This document shows positions 8,153 to 19,600 of a stretch of DNA of 64,000 nt, piece after piece. The position numbers were made by a program, and so were the translations under genes. Under the pieces are notes generated by a model. That model made no database searches. It was given only the letters and a program-made list of their open reading frames with translations, and was not told the DNA's origin. Source of the DNA: Stieleria sedimenti. Lineage in GTDB: Bacteria; Planctomycetota; Planctomycetia; Pirellulales; Pirellulaceae. The stretch covers positions 1-64,000 of the forward strand of contig NZ_JANZKV010000144.1 in assembly GCF_025060895.1 (NCBI RefSeq). Direction: 5' to 3'. How positions within the stretch are numbered: the stretch's first letter is position 1; each line of letters begins with the position of its first letter.

Positions 8153-9451
8153 TCACGCCAACAACGCCGCGATCGGATCGCCGTTGCCACCGATCTTGAA
8201 AGGGCGTCCGTTCGGGGCGAATTGCTCTTTCTGCAGCGGTAAACCCGCCGCCGCGGCGATCGTCTTGTTGAAATCGCTGACCGAGACGTGGTCCTTGTCG
8301 ACCGAAAATCCTTTTTTGTCGCTCGCCCCGTAGACCTGGCCACCCTTGATGCCGGCCCCCATCAACAGCGAACAAAACGCGCCGGGGTGGTGATCACGCC
8401 CTCCGTTGACGTTGATCGACGGCTTGCGTCCGAACTCGGTCGTCAGCACGACCAACGTTTCATCCAGCAAACCGGTACGGTGCAAATCTTTCAGCAGGAT
8501 TCCCAGGGCGGTGTCCAACTGTCCGGCTCGATCGTTCAGCCGCGAGTAGATGTCCTGGTGCATGTCCCAGCCCCCGTAGGAGACTTCGACGAACCGTGCA
8601 CCGCCTTGGACCAACCGGCGCGCCAGCAGACAGCCTTGCCCCAGCGTGTTGTTGCCATAGGCGTCGCGAACGGCTTGGGGTTCTTGCTTGATATCGAACA
8701 CTTTCAAGTGATCGCTGCCCATCAGATTACGGGCTTCATGGTACAGCTGGTTGTAGGCTTCGATTTTGGTGTTGCCGCGATGAGACGTTTGGAAATTGGT
8801 GTCGAACCGTTCGGCCAACATCAACCGCCTGGCGAACAATTCGTCCGGCAGGTACTTGGGCAGTTTAATGTTTTGAATGCCCGCGCTAGGGCTGGCGACG
8901 GGGACCGGTGACAGCGACGGTTCCAAGAATCCCGCACCGGGATGCCGGTTGGCCCCTCCGATCACGTAGTTGCCCGGCAGCTCGCGATTGAGTCGCCCCT
9001 GTTCAGCCACCATCCAACCGCCCATCGCCGGGTGTTGGATGCTGTTGATCTTCTTGTAGCTGGTCCGCATCAAGTACTGGCCTTTCTCATGGGCCCCCGT
9101 CTCGGTGCTCAGCGATCGAACGACGGCGATCGCGCCGGCCAGGTACGCGAGTTTGGGAAAGCGATCGCCGTAGGCGATGCCGGGAACGCGGGTCTGAATC
9201 GGCTTGGTTTCGCCGGCTTCGGGGACGCCCGTTTTTGGATCGAACGTGTCCAGGTGCGTCATCGCACCTTCCATGAACAGATAGATGATGTGCTTCGCTT
9301 TTCCCGCCGCGGTATCGGCCGCCTTGGCTTCGCCGAGCGAAGCCATCGCGCCGGATCCGACGGCGCCGCCGAAAGAGACGCCGAGGCACTGGTTGGCCAC
9401 CTTCCGCATGAAGTCCCGGCGGCACGCGTTGGTCGTTTCTGGGAGAGGCAT
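8153..9451 (-). CDS. DUF1501 family secreted protein
   Basis: A 432-residue protein of the DUF1501 family, related to the sulfatase/alkaline phosphatase fold and abundant in planctomycetes. It begins with a Tat-like leader (CRRDFMRKVANQCLG, residues 10-24), so export in folded form is likely. Family motifs include YLFMEGAMTHLDTFDPK near residue 56 (first metal-binding region) and TTEFGRKP plus GRDHHPGAF near residues 340-360 (later metal ligands). The catalytic activity of the family is not established. The gene follows the DUF1549/DUF1553 gene by 32 nt on the same strand, the usual pairing of these families, so the two are probably one transcript and work together at the cell envelope. Confidence 0.85.
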   Translation of the reverse strand: MPLPETTNACRRDFMRKVANQCLGVSFGGAVGSGAMASLGEAKAADTAAGKAKHIIYLFMEGAMTHLDTFDPKTGVPEAGETKPIQTRVPGIAYGDRFPKLAYLAGAIAVVRSLSTETGAHEKGQYLMRTSYKKINSIQHPAMGGWMVAEQGRLNRELPGNYVIGGANRHPGAGFLEPSLSPVPVASPSAGIQNIKLPKYLPDELFARRLMLAERFDTNFQTSHRGNTKIEAYNQLYHEARNLMGSDHLKVFDIKQEPQAVRDAYGNNTLGQGCLLARRLVQGGARFVEVSYGGWDMHQDIYSRLNDRAGQLDTALGILLKDLHRTGLLDETLVVLTTEFGRKPSINVNGGRDHHPGAFCSLLMGAGIKGGQVYGASDKKGFSVDKDHVSVSDFNKTIAAAAGLPLQKEQFAPNGRPFKIGGNGDPIAALLA

Positions 9452-9483
9452 AGCGATCGCTTTGTTTACAGGCAGGTGACAGT

Positions 9484-11469
9484 TTATTGAACGAACAAGA
9501 ATTCGCGTGTGTTGAGTAACGCCCAGATGATGTTGCCATAGCCGACGTTGTCGTTGGGCGTCCGCGACAGTTCCTTGGCGGCCAATAGTCGGTCTTTCGA
9601 TGAGGGCCGTCGCGCCAAAACGCTCATGAAGATCGCATCGATGCGATCGCGCGTGCTATCGATCGCCAAGACGTCGTCGACGATCGCCGAGCCGCGTTCG
9701 AGCATCACGTGGGTGATCGGGCCGTTGAACATGGCCAGAATCTGGGGCACCGTCGCTTCTTTCTCTGCCCCGTCAATCGTTTCTCGATCGCTTTGACCGA
9801 ACTGACGCAAAAAATGGTCGGCACGCTGCGGCGCCGGCAACTCGCTGGCCCGGCACAGAATGTTGCCCTGGTAGGCGTGTTTGTTCAATTCACGATTGTA
9901 CGCCGACAGGAAATACGTCTTCGCAAACCGCTCCGATTGGGCTTTGGCTTGTTCAAAGGTCAGGCTCGTAAAATCGACGTCCAGGTACGGTTTCAGTTCT
10001 TCGGCACCGGGTCGTTGAAACGGCATCGGATTACGGACCGCCAAGGTCAACATCGAATCCCAAACCTGTTCGGCCGTCATGCGGCGAATCGTCGGACCGG
10101 GAAAGTAGTAAGGCTCGCCGCTGGTCAAGTCGTAGTCCGAGGCAACACTTTGGTAGGTGCGGGAGTAAAGGATGATGCGAATCAAATCCTTCAGGTCAAA
10201 TCCCGATCGCACCAGTTCCTTGCCCAGGAATTCCATCGCCGGTTCGTTGACACAGGGATGTTCGTCGCGGAAATCATCGATCGGTTCGACGAACCCGACG
10301 CCCATGAAGCGTTGCCACAGGCGGTTGACGATCATGTTTTGAAATTGTTGGTTGTCCGGGCTGGTCAACCAAGCGGCGAACTGATGGCGTGGCGAAGCAT
10401 TCTTTGCTTGGGAAGGAATCTCGCCCCACAAAACAGCCGGCTCGATGACCGATTTCGGCTTGGCGTCGGCGTAGGCATAGTCGTGGGGCAATCGCAGCGT
10501 CGCCTTGACTTCCGAAACGCTGTAGCTGTTCGCGCGGATCATCCGTTGGAACGCGCCGGGCACGCGCCCCTTGTCATAGTGCTTCCGAGCTTCGCTGATC
10601 ATCGCGTTGGCGGGGTTCGTTTTCTCGTAACCCGGATCGCCCTTTTTGATGCGAGTCCGCGTTCCGGCCGTCAACGCCGCCAGTTCATAGAATTGGTACT
10701 GGGTCCACTGGTCGAACGGATGATCATGACACTGGGCACAACCGATTTGGGTGCCCAAAAAGACCCGGACGGTGTTGTCGATGTACGGCAAGGGCATGCC
10801 GTCGTCACGCAGCTGGAAACCGGTCGCGGGATTTTCCCAGACCTTGCCGTCGGCGGTCAGCATCTCATAGACCCACTCGTCGTACGGCTTGTTCGTGCGG
10901 ATCGCGTCTTTGACATACGCCAGAAACGGCTCGGCAACGATGTTGGGCTGTGGACGCTCTCTCAGCCGAAGCGTGTCGGCCCAAAAATTGTAGGTGTGGC
11001 TGACGTAGTCGGGGCTGCTGAGCAAGGTGTCGATCAGCTCGATACGTTTGTCGGGGTCGTTGGAATCCAGAAAGGCTTGGGCTTCGGCGAGCGTCGGAAT
11101 TCGCCCCGCGACGTCCAAGTAAATCCGCCGCAAGAAAACGTCGTCTTCGACGTAGGGATTGGGAGACTGTCCCAACTCGGTCAGTTTGCCTTCGATGAGC
11201 GAGTCCAACTCTGCGGCGGCCAGTTCCAGTTCCGTCCTTCGCTCACGTGACGCAGGCGCGACGTCCATCAGATGCGACGGTCGCGTCCGCACGCTTTCGG
11301 GAAGCCGGATCTTCGGGGGGGCGGGTTTCTTCTTCGGTTTCGGTTTCTGGGCCGTTGCCAGCACAGGCCAAAGGCTGGAAACCGCGAACACCAGAACCAG
11401 CAACGAAATCGACCGTCGAATCACCGGCCGTCGAATCACTGTGGAGAACATCGAGAATCGCGAATGCAT
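9484..11469 (-). CDS. DUF1549/DUF1553 domain secreted protein
   Basis: A 661-residue exported protein. The N-terminus has a signal peptide (hydrophobic LLVLVFAVSSLWPVLATAQ near residues 22-40) followed by a Lys/Pro-rich stretch. DUF1549 covers roughly residues 80-290 and includes IGCAQCHDHPFDQW, a CxxCH motif that may bind haem. DUF1553 covers roughly 340-600 (FAAWLTSPDNQQFQNMIVNR, then a late LFNTREF-like end). Such proteins are planctomycete hallmarks, usually paired with DUF1501 as here, and are suspected to act in envelope redox chemistry or polysaccharide processing; no biochemical role is proven. It is first in a two-gene minus-strand operon and divergent from the hypothetical gene at 11682. 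Confidence 0.85.
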   Translation of the reverse strand: MHSRFSMFSTVIRRPVIRRSISLLVLVFAVSSLWPVLATAQKPKPKKKPAPPKIRLPESVRTRPSHLMDVAPASRERRTELELAAAELDSLIEGKLTELGQSPNPYVEDDVFLRRIYLDVAGRIPTLAEAQAFLDSNDPDKRIELIDTLLSSPDYVSHTYNFWADTLRLRERPQPNIVAEPFLAYVKDAIRTNKPYDEWVYEMLTADGKVWENPATGFQLRDDGMPLPYIDNTVRVFLGTQIGCAQCHDHPFDQWTQYQFYELAALTAGTRTRIKKGDPGYEKTNPANAMISEARKHYDKGRVPGAFQRMIRANSYSVSEVKATLRLPHDYAYADAKPKSVIEPAVLWGEIPSQAKNASPRHQFAAWLTSPDNQQFQNMIVNRLWQRFMGVGFVEPIDDFRDEHPCVNEPAMEFLGKELVRSGFDLKDLIRIILYSRTYQSVASDYDLTSGEPYYFPGPTIRRMTAEQVWDSMLTLAVRNPMPFQRPGAEELKPYLDVDFTSLTFEQAKAQSERFAKTYFLSAYNRELNKHAYQGNILCRASELPAPQRADHFLRQFGQSDRETIDGAEKEATVPQILAMFNGPITHVMLERGSAIVDDVLAIDSTRDRIDAIFMSVLARRPSSKDRLLAAKELSRTPNDNVGYGNIIWALLNTREFLFVQ

Positions 11470-11681
11470 GAAAGCCAGACCTAGCCGTTTCTTGAAGAGA
11501 AATCCGTCACCCTTGAACGGGCCAAAGGGACGATTTGTACCCCATTTTAGCTCAAGGCAGGACGAATCCCCAACGGATTGCTTGCGACATGTGTCGACAC
11601 CAATGGCCCAGCAGGAGGGTCGCAGGGTCGCAAAGAAACGTATCTTTCGAGCGCTCCCCCCGCTGTGCTACAACCGGTGAC

Positions 11682-12224
11682 ATGTTGGGAGAAATTAAAG
11701 TTGGCCGATGTAGCCGCCAGTGCTACCGCGAAAAGCGACCGCTGAAAGAAGGCGAGTGGTACTACAGCGTCGTGCTGCAGAACGACGACGATGACTACGA
11801 GCGCCGCGACTACAGCGCCGAGGGCTGGGAAGGCCCCCCGGACGGCAGCCTCGGGCATTGGAAGTGCCGGATGCCGGTCGCCGGAGAAAAAAAACTGGTG
11901 CTTGCCCCGCGCGCCGTGCTGATCGGTTTGCTACGTCAGATGGAAGATCTGCCCGAACAGGCGAAGACGCGGTACCTGTTGGCGCTGATTCTGCTTCGTC
12001 GACGATTTGTCCGCGTCACCACCGGCCCACCGCTCACCGCAAACGATCCCGGCACGCCCGATTCGGAAACGCCCGGCCCCAAGATCATGCACCTGGAAGT
12101 CGTCGATGACGGTTCGACGATCGACGTGGCGGAGTGCCAGATTGCCAAGAGCGAAGCGGAATCGCTGAGTGAATCGCTAAGCGAGTTGTTGTATTGCGAA
12201 GCGAGCGAAATTCAACAGGAATGA
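11682..12224 (+). CDS. Conserved-looking hypothetical protein with Cys motif
   Basis: A 180-residue soluble protein of unknown function. The ATG at 11682 is preferred over an upstream in-frame start at 11535 because the upstream stretch is low in protein character. The N-terminus carries VGRCSRQCYREKRPLKEGEWYY, with two closely spaced Cys and a Tyr/Trp-rich strand, like a small zinc-binding or treble-clef-like element; a later HWKCRM adds a third Cys. A helical part follows (LIGLLRQMEDLPEQAKTRYL), and the tail is acidic and Ser-rich. The gene ends 3 nt before the lipoprotein gene, so both are probably co-transcribed and may act together. Confidence 0.6.
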   Translation: MLGEIKVGRCSRQCYREKRPLKEGEWYYSVVLQNDDDDYERRDYSAEGWEGPPDGSLGHWKCRMPVAGEKKLVLAPRAVLIGLLRQMEDLPEQAKTRYLLALILLRRRFVRVTTGPPLTANDPGTPDSETPGPKIMHLEVVDDGSTIDVAECQIAKSEAESLSESLSELLYCEASEIQQE

Positions 12225-12227
12225 TCG

Positions 12228-13208
12228 ATGAGATTGATTGACGCAAGGATGCGTGCCCTCACTTGGCTGCTGCTGTTCGGCGTCTGCTTCGTCTCCGGCG
12301 GGGCGACGTGCGCCCGACGCGAGGCGACGCTGCAATTGCCACCCCCGCCACCGGTGCTGCCGCAAACGCCGACCCTGGAACTCGTCACCGCGGCGGTCAA
12401 TCGCACTTCGGCGATCCGAGAACTGTCCACCAACACCGCGTCGGTCGATGTGCTCAGTATGCCCGCACTGCCGAAACTGTCGGCAACGATCAACTTGCGC
12501 AAAGAACGCGACTTCCGTCTCAAGGCCAGTCTGCCGATTGTGATGGGGTCCGGGTTGGACATGGGCAGCAACAACTCACTGTTTTGGTTCGAAGTCCCCG
12601 AGGGCCTGGGGCGGTTGTTGTACTTCGCCCGACACGATCAATACCGCCAACAACTCGATCGCGCCGTGTTGCCGGTCGATCCGACCTGGGTCACCGACGC
12701 GCTCGGTTTGGTGCAAATCGATCCCGCCCAAGTCCTCCAAGGCCCGGTCATGCGGCCTGACGGAAAGCTCCAGATCCGCAGTGCACTGCCGATGCCCGCC
12801 GGAACGTTCCAACGTGTTTGCTACGTCGACGCCGCCGCGGGGCATGTCACCGATCAATTCCTGTACGCCCCCGCGGGAGGCCCACCGATCGCGGAAAGTC
12901 ACGCCTCAAATCATCAGTTCTATGTCGACCACAATTGCTCGCTGCCGCACACCGTTGAGTTTTCACTGACGCCCCGGGTGGGTGAGCCCTTGTCGATGCG
13001 GATTGACGTGGGCATCTATGCGGTCAATCAGATTTTGAGCGGCGACCCGAACTTGTTCGTGATGCCACAAGGTGCCGCCAACGCGATCGACCTGACCACC
13101 CTTTCGCCGGCCAATGCGGCCATGGTCGCACCGACCCACTATCAAGTCCCCGCCAGCTACCAATCCGACGCCGTCGGCCCGATGCCCTACCGCGGCCTGA
13201 TCCGATAA
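12228..13208 (+). CDS. Probable outer-surface lipoprotein of unknown function
   Basis: A 326-residue protein with an N-terminal membrane-targeting signal (MRALTWLLLFGVCFVSGGATC). The Gly-Gly-Ala-Thr-Cys stretch near residue 28 fits a lipobox loosely. It is followed by a proline-rich linker (LPPPPPVLPQTP) and a beta-rich body (residues about 45-300) with the feel of a LolA/DUF4292-like lipoprotein-carrier fold (ATINLRKERDFRLKASLPI, then FWFEVPEG). That fold call is tentative. AGGA seven bases before the ATG, inside the end of the preceding gene, suggests translational coupling. The pair probably forms an operon ending at the hairpin at 13249. Confidence 0.62.
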   Translation: MRLIDARMRALTWLLLFGVCFVSGGATCARREATLQLPPPPPVLPQTPTLELVTAAVNRTSAIRELSTNTASVDVLSMPALPKLSATINLRKERDFRLKASLPIVMGSGLDMGSNNSLFWFEVPEGLGRLLYFARHDQYRQQLDRAVLPVDPTWVTDALGLVQIDPAQVLQGPVMRPDGKLQIRSALPMPAGTFQRVCYVDAAAGHVTDQFLYAPAGGPPIAESHASNHQFYVDHNCSLPHTVEFSLTPRVGEPLSMRIDVGIYAVNQILSGDPNLFVMPQGAANAIDLTTLSPANAAMVAPTHYQVPASYQSDAVGPMPYRGLIR

Positions 13209-13248
13209 CGCGTCCGACACCTCCCCAGGGCTTCTTGCCTATTCTACC

Positions 13249-13271
13249 AAAAAGGTGTCGGACACCTTTTT
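13249..13271. terminator. Palindromic terminator-like repeat AAAAAGGTGTC-G-GACACCTTTTT
   Basis: Perfect 11-base arms surround a single central base, with A- and T-runs at the two ends, the form of a bidirectional intrinsic terminator. It lies 41 nt after the lipoprotein stop and 38 nt before the hydrolase start. A partial echo (CGTCCGACACCT) occurs at 13210-13222. It may equally be a dispersed repeat unit. Confidence 0.6.
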
Positions 13272-13309
13272 CAGGAAAATCGTACGAGCGATTACAAGAT
13301 GGCAGAAAC

Positions 13310-14164
<855 letters not shown>

Positions 14165-14250
14165 ATGGGACAGGCTTCCCCATCAAATGGACACTTCTGG
14201 CTGAACGCCACCACATTTGATCCAATACGCCCGTTAGACGACGTGCAAAG

Positions 14251-14357
14251 GGTCAAAAATTTGGTGGTCAAAGAATGAAGAGTTCCGCCGGAGGAAGGCA
14301 GATGTACTCGTGTGCTGTTTCTCTTTTCTCATATTTTGACCAACCAATTTTTTGACC
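14251..14357. repeat. Inverted repeat between convergent genes
   Basis: The arms at 14251-14272 (GGTCAAAAATTTGGTGGTCA) and 14334-14357 pair over about 20 of 23 positions. Each arm also contains an internal short repeat of GGTCAAA/TTTGACC. It lies in the 344-nt gap between the hydrolase and the transporter, in which no coding region was seen. A role as a terminator is possible; a mobile-element remnant is the alternative. Confidence 0.6.
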
Positions 14358-14508
14358 AACCTTCCCGCCCATTTCAACGCGACGAACGACGCCGATCGGT
14401 TGCAGGGACGTCTCTGAACCTGCCGAGCGAACCTGAGTTCCCGCAATCGGTGTCAGTCGCGATTAGCGAGAAGTGTCATAAAACGCGACATCGATCTCCG
14501 GTTGCTTG

Positions 14509-15999
14509 CTAACGCCACTTGTCGGGGAACTCATCGATCTCAATGCCCCAGACCACCGGCAAGATCCAGTAGACAAAGACCGTTAACAGCAAGATCGAAA
14601 TCACGTTCATCCAAATGCCGGCACGCACCATGTCGGGAATCCTCAGGTAACCCGATCCGAACACGACCGCATTGGGCGGCGTTGCGACCGGCAGCATGAA
14701 GGCACACGACGCGGCCACCGTCGCGCCGACCATCAACAAAAACGGGTGCACGTTCATCGAAACCGCCATCGACGCCAGGATCGGCAACAGCATCGACGTC
14801 GTCGCCAGGTTCGATGTGATTTCGGTCAGAAAGTTGACCGACGCGACCAGGATCAGCACGAGCAACAGCATCGACACCGATTCCAACAGCGTCGTTTGTG
14901 AACCGATCCAAACCGCTAAGCCGCTCGACGTGAACCCTTCGGCGAGCGCCATCCCACCACCAAACAGCAAGACAATGCCCCAGGGCAACTGTTTGGTGTC
15001 TTCCCACACCAGCAATGGTTCTCGTTTTCCCTCGGCGTCCACCTTGCGACTGGGAATCAAGAACAGACACAGCCCGCCGGTCATCGCAATGATCGTGTCA
15101 TCGAGCAGCGGAAAGAGTCTCAGTTGGTTTTGAATAAACGAGCGGCTGATCCACGCCAACGCGGTGATCGAAAACACGGTGAGCAGAAGTTTTTCTTCGA
15201 GTGAAAACGTCTTTAACGCGTCGAGTTGCTTTTGAATTTCCTGACGTCCGCCGGGGAAGGTTTTGTGGCGGAAGTGAAAGGCAAAACGTGTCAGATAGAC
15301 CCAGCAGAGCGCGAGCAAGATCAGGGAGATCGGCAGCCCAAACTTGAACCACTGCAAAAAGCTGATTTCCACCCCGTAAATTTCTTGCACCACGCCGGCC
15401 AGCACCAGATTGGGCGGCGTTCCGATCAGGGTCGCGATGCCGCCGATCGAAGCGCTGTACGCGATTGCCAGCATCAATGCCTTGCCAAAAATCTGGTTTT
15501 CGCTGGCGTCGGTTTGCGGGTTGTCACGCAACTGGGCTACGATCGCCATTCCGATCGGCAACATCATCACGGAGGTCGCGGTATTGGAAATCCACATCGA
15601 CAACCCCGCCGTGGCGACCATGAACCCCAAAATGATGCTGGTAATGTTCGTGCCGATCAACTTGATGATATTGAGTGCGATCCGCCGGTGTAGATCCCAC
15701 TTTTCGATCGCGATCGCGATGAGGAATCCGCCAATGTAGAGAAAGATGTAACGGTGGCCGTACTGCGACGTGGTGGCCTGCAACTGGACCGCCCCGGTCA
15801 GTGAAAACAGCACGATGGGCAGCAGCGCCGTCGCAGCAATCGGGATCGCTTCGGTCACCCACCAGACCGCGATCCAGGTCGTCGCGGCGAGTACCGCGTT
15901 GGCTTCCGGGCTCAATCCCTGCGGATGAAAGAACAGCAGAATCAAAAAGAACAGAACGGGCCCGGCGATTCGTCCGACAAGCTTGGCTGAAAAGGTCAT
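14509..15999 (-). CDS. Sodium-coupled anion symporter, DASS/SLC13 family
   Basis: A 496-residue inner-membrane protein with about 11-13 hydrophobic helices. Characteristic DASS/SLC13 features are the early WVTEAIPIAATALLP stretch (residues 47-61), the SNTATSVMMLPIGMA motif (about 138-152) with its Ser-Asn-Thr substrate/Na+ signature, and a second hairpin repeat near the C-terminus (TSNLATTSMLLPI, then ATPPNAVVFGSG). The family imports dicarboxylates, tricarboxylates or sulfate with sodium. The specificity cannot be read from the sequence. Sulfate or C4-dicarboxylate would both fit a sulfatase-rich, TCA-equipped genome, but that is inference. It is transcribed alone, divergent from the FG-GAP/PVC gene. 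Confidence 0.88.
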   Translation of the reverse strand: MTFSAKLVGRIAGPVLFFLILLFFHPQGLSPEANAVLAATTWIAVWWVTEAIPIAATALLPIVLFSLTGAVQLQATTSQYGHRYIFLYIGGFLIAIAIEKWDLHRRIALNIIKLIGTNITSIILGFMVATAGLSMWISNTATSVMMLPIGMAIVAQLRDNPQTDASENQIFGKALMLAIAYSASIGGIATLIGTPPNLVLAGVVQEIYGVEISFLQWFKFGLPISLILLALCWVYLTRFAFHFRHKTFPGGRQEIQKQLDALKTFSLEEKLLLTVFSITALAWISRSFIQNQLRLFPLLDDTIIAMTGGLCLFLIPSRKVDAEGKREPLLVWEDTKQLPWGIVLLFGGGMALAEGFTSSGLAVWIGSQTTLLESVSMLLLVLILVASVNFLTEITSNLATTSMLLPILASMAVSMNVHPFLLMVGATVAASCAFMLPVATPPNAVVFGSGYLRIPDMVRAGIWMNVISILLLTVFVYWILPVVWGIEIDEFPDKWR

Positions 16000-16045
16000 G
16001 GAGTGGGGTTGTCTCGCCGGTGAACGCTACGGCCGCGGATGGACC

Positions 16046-16369
16046 GGGGGGTAAGAAGATTTTGGAGGTAGGAAAATTGTTTGGAGCACGCCGATGGTCA
16101 ATCGGAAATCTGTTCCACGACTCGTTTACCTGCCGTCGACATCTTCCTAGCTGCCCGCTGCCATCGTGTTTGCCCGCCGCGCCTAAGCGGATCTCCAACG
16201 GCAACGATCTTTCCAGAGGCGTGCCTTTTGACGGATCGGACACTTTATCAGATCACGGCCGTCAAGACACACTCGTGGCCCCGGACCGGAAACACAATCA
16301 CGCGACTGACCATCGGCAAGTGATTCCACTGAGCCAATCTTCCTACCCCCAAAATTTTCCTACCTCTCC
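16046..16369. repeat. Inverted pair of GGTAGGAAAATTTTGG-type repeats, about 320 bp
   Basis: The left unit (16046-16079) reads GGTAAGAAGATTTTGGAGGT and continues AGGAAAATTG. The right unit (16334-16369) is the reverse complement of a close relative. Each unit is itself two copies of a GGTAGGAA-A/G-ATT half. The roughly 250 bp between them hold no convincing gene. The whole sits in the 618-nt divergent region upstream of both the anion symporter and the PVC gene, so it could be a miniature element, or could influence both promoters. No promoter was confidently seen. Confidence 0.65.
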
Positions 16370-16617
16370 ACCGAGCCCTTACGAGTTGGTGGGAATCTGG
16401 GGAGGGATGGCAGCATGACTCGGGGCAGAATGATGGGACGGATAGGCTGTCGCCCGGTGCGGGTAGAAACGAAACGATTTTGCTCAGTCCCGGGCGGCAC
16501 CGGGCAACGAGGGTGAAATCGAGCCTACCGCTCGCGACATCGGTTATCCTAGTGGCCGCGGAAAGTGAGCCCGCCTTTCCACTCCCTCCCACGATTCAGC
16601 CCCCGCCCGATCTCCCG

Positions 16618-19600
16618 ATGAAACGTTCTTGCGAATTGCTCTCGTTCACGATACTGGTTTCCTTTGTCGCCGCGTTGGTGCCGCCACCGCTCGCCGCCGA
16701 GACGCCTTCGCCGCGGTTCCAGAAACTCGTCCTCAGCGAGTCCTTTCACAGCGAGGGTGCCGACGCCGCCGACTTCAATCGTGACGGACATCATGACATC
16801 GTGTCGGGGCCATACTGGTACGAAGGCCCCGAATTCCGCACGCGTCATGCTTATGCGGTGGTCAAGGATTATTCGATCAAAGGCTACTCCGATCACTTCT
16901 TCTCCTTTGCGCGTGATTTCAACGGCGACGGACAGATCGACATTTTTTCGATCCCGATGCCCGGGACGGCGGGAGTGTGGTACGAAAATCCCGGTGACGG
17001 GGGCGGTTCGGATGTTTGGACCAGCCATGTCGCATTGCCGAGTGTGGACAACGAGTCGCCGACGTTTGCGGACATCGACGGTGATGGAATCGACGAACTG
17101 GTTTGCATTCACCAGGGTCGCTACGGTTACGCCGAACCAGACAACGCCGATCCGACGCTGCCTTGGCACTTCACCGCGGTCAGCGACAATCGGGGCTATG
17201 GGCGATTCACGCACGGACTGGGTGTCGGCGATGTGGACGGCGACGGACGCCCCGACCTTTTGGAGAAAGATGGCTGGTGGCAACAAACCGAAACGGCGGG
17301 CGCTCCCTTCACGTTTCACCCGGTGAAATTTGCCGCCTCGGGCGGTTCGCAAATGTTCGCCTATGACTTTGATGGCGACGGCGACAACGACGTCCTGTCC
17401 GTCCAAAACGCACATGGTTATGGACTGAGTTGGTTCGAACGACGCGGCTCGGGCGACGACTTCCTGTTTGTCGAACACCCAATCCTGGGAAGCCGGCCGT
17501 CCGACAATCCGTACGGTCTGGCGATCTCGCAGATGCACGCGGTTGCCTTGACGGACATCGACGGCGACGGCGTCCTGGACATCGTGACGGGCAAACGATT
17601 CTGGGCGCATGGCGGGAACGACCCGGGTGCCAGCGAATTGCCGGTGCTGTATTGGCTGCGAACCGCGCGGTCCGATTACGGCGTCGACTTTCATCCCCAT
17701 TTGATTGACGTACGCGTCGGCGTTGGGACTCAACTAACAACCGCGGACATCGATCGCAACGGTCACGTCGATGTGATTGTCGGTAACAAGCTGGGCACCT
17801 ACGTGCTACTCAATCGCGGCACCGCCGAATCGCCACCGACGCCGTCGACGACCGCGCCGCATCGGGTGGGCAGTGACGAGTTTAAAAACGCGGTCAGGAC
17901 GACGGAACCGCTAACACCGGAACAGGAGCAACAAACCTTCGTCCTGCCGGCGGGGTTCAAAGTCCAACTCGTCGCGGCCGAACCTGAGATTGCCAAACCG
18001 ATGAACATGGCGTTTGACACCAGAGGCCGACTGTGGGTCAGCAGCAGTGTCGAGTACCCGTTTCCCGCTGCCGATGGCGAAGGACGCGACACGATCAAGA
18101 TCCTGGAAGACACCGATGCCGATGGTCGCGCCGACAAAATCACCACCTTCGCCGACGGACTGAATATCCCGATCGGATTGTATCCCTATCGTGACGGCGT
18201 GATTTGCTACAGCATCCCGAACATCTGGTTGTTGCGTGACACCGATGGTGATGACAAATGCGACACGCGCGAAATCTTGTACGGCCCATTCGACTACTCG
18301 CGTGACACGCACGGCATGTGCAACGGATTCACCCGTGGACTCGACGGCTGGCTGTATGCCTGTCACGGATTCAACAACCAGTCTTCGGTGGCCGGCAAGG
18401 ATGGTCACAACGTCACGATGCATTCGGGCAACACCTTTCGCATTCGAACCGACGGCTCGCGAATCGAGCACTTTACCGACGGCCAGGTCAATCCGTTCGG
18501 GATGGCGATCGACCCGAACGGCGATTTGTTCACCGCCGATTGCCACACCAAACCCATCACGTTGCTGATGCGGGGCGGCGTGTACGAGGGTTTCGGCAAG
18601 CCCCACGACGGACTCGGATTTGTCCCCAACGTGATGGAGCATCTGCACGGCAGCACGGCCATCGGCGGGATTGCGTTGTATCACGACGATGCGTTTCCGC
18701 CCGTCTTTCACGGCAACGCCTTTGGCGGCAACGTGATGACCAGTCGGGTCAACCGTAATTCGATTCACCATGCCGGATCAACCGTTTCGGCTCGAGAAGA
18801 ATCCGATTTCATGATCTCCGGGGATCCCTGGTTTCGCCCAGTTGATTTGCAGACCGGCCCCGATGGTGCTTTGTATGTTGCCGATTTCTACAACCGCATC
18901 ATCGGCCACTATGAAGTCGGACTCGATCACCCCGGACGTGATCGCCAGCGAGGACGCATCTGGCGAATCGTCTATGACGATGATGCAAGGACACGTCGCG
19001 ATGTGCCTGCCGTCGCGTCGATGGATCCGCCCAAACGCGATGACTTTTCCCAAATTTCTCGCGCGATCGAGCAACTGGAATCGGCGAATCTGACGCGGCG
19101 GTCGATCGCATCGGATCAACTGGCTGATCAGTTCGGTGCAGAGGCGATCGAACCTGTTCGTCAAGCGTTAGCGCATTGTGAGACCCCCGACGCCAAGGTT
19201 CACTTGCTGTGGGTGTTGCACCGCTTGGCAGCGATCACCGATGGCGAGATTCAAGCCGCTGCACAGGACGAAAACGCCCGGGTGCGTTCGCATGCGATGC
19301 AGATCATCGGTGCCAGCGGCGACGCGGGCGAGTCGTTGCAGGAATGGTTAGCCGCCGGACTCCACGATTCCGATGCAATGGTTCGGCGTCGTGCGGCGCA
19401 GGCCGCGGCGATGTTCCCGTCGCTGCAGTTGACGAAGGAACTGATGGAAACGCTGCATCAGACGCCGGCGTCGGATCCACACTTGAGGCATGCGATTCGC
19501 ATGACGTTGCGCGACCACTTACGTGACGCCGAACGCTTTCGTACCTTCACGGCGTCGCTGCCGGCCCGCGACGTCAACGCTGTGATCGATTTGTGTCTGG

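Noticed and set aside
9709-11250. A 513-codon plus-strand frame opposite the DUF1549/DUF1553 gene
   Set aside because: It is entirely within a gene with a clear signal peptide, CxxCH motif and family domains on the minus strand. It has no signal, motif or ribosome-binding site.
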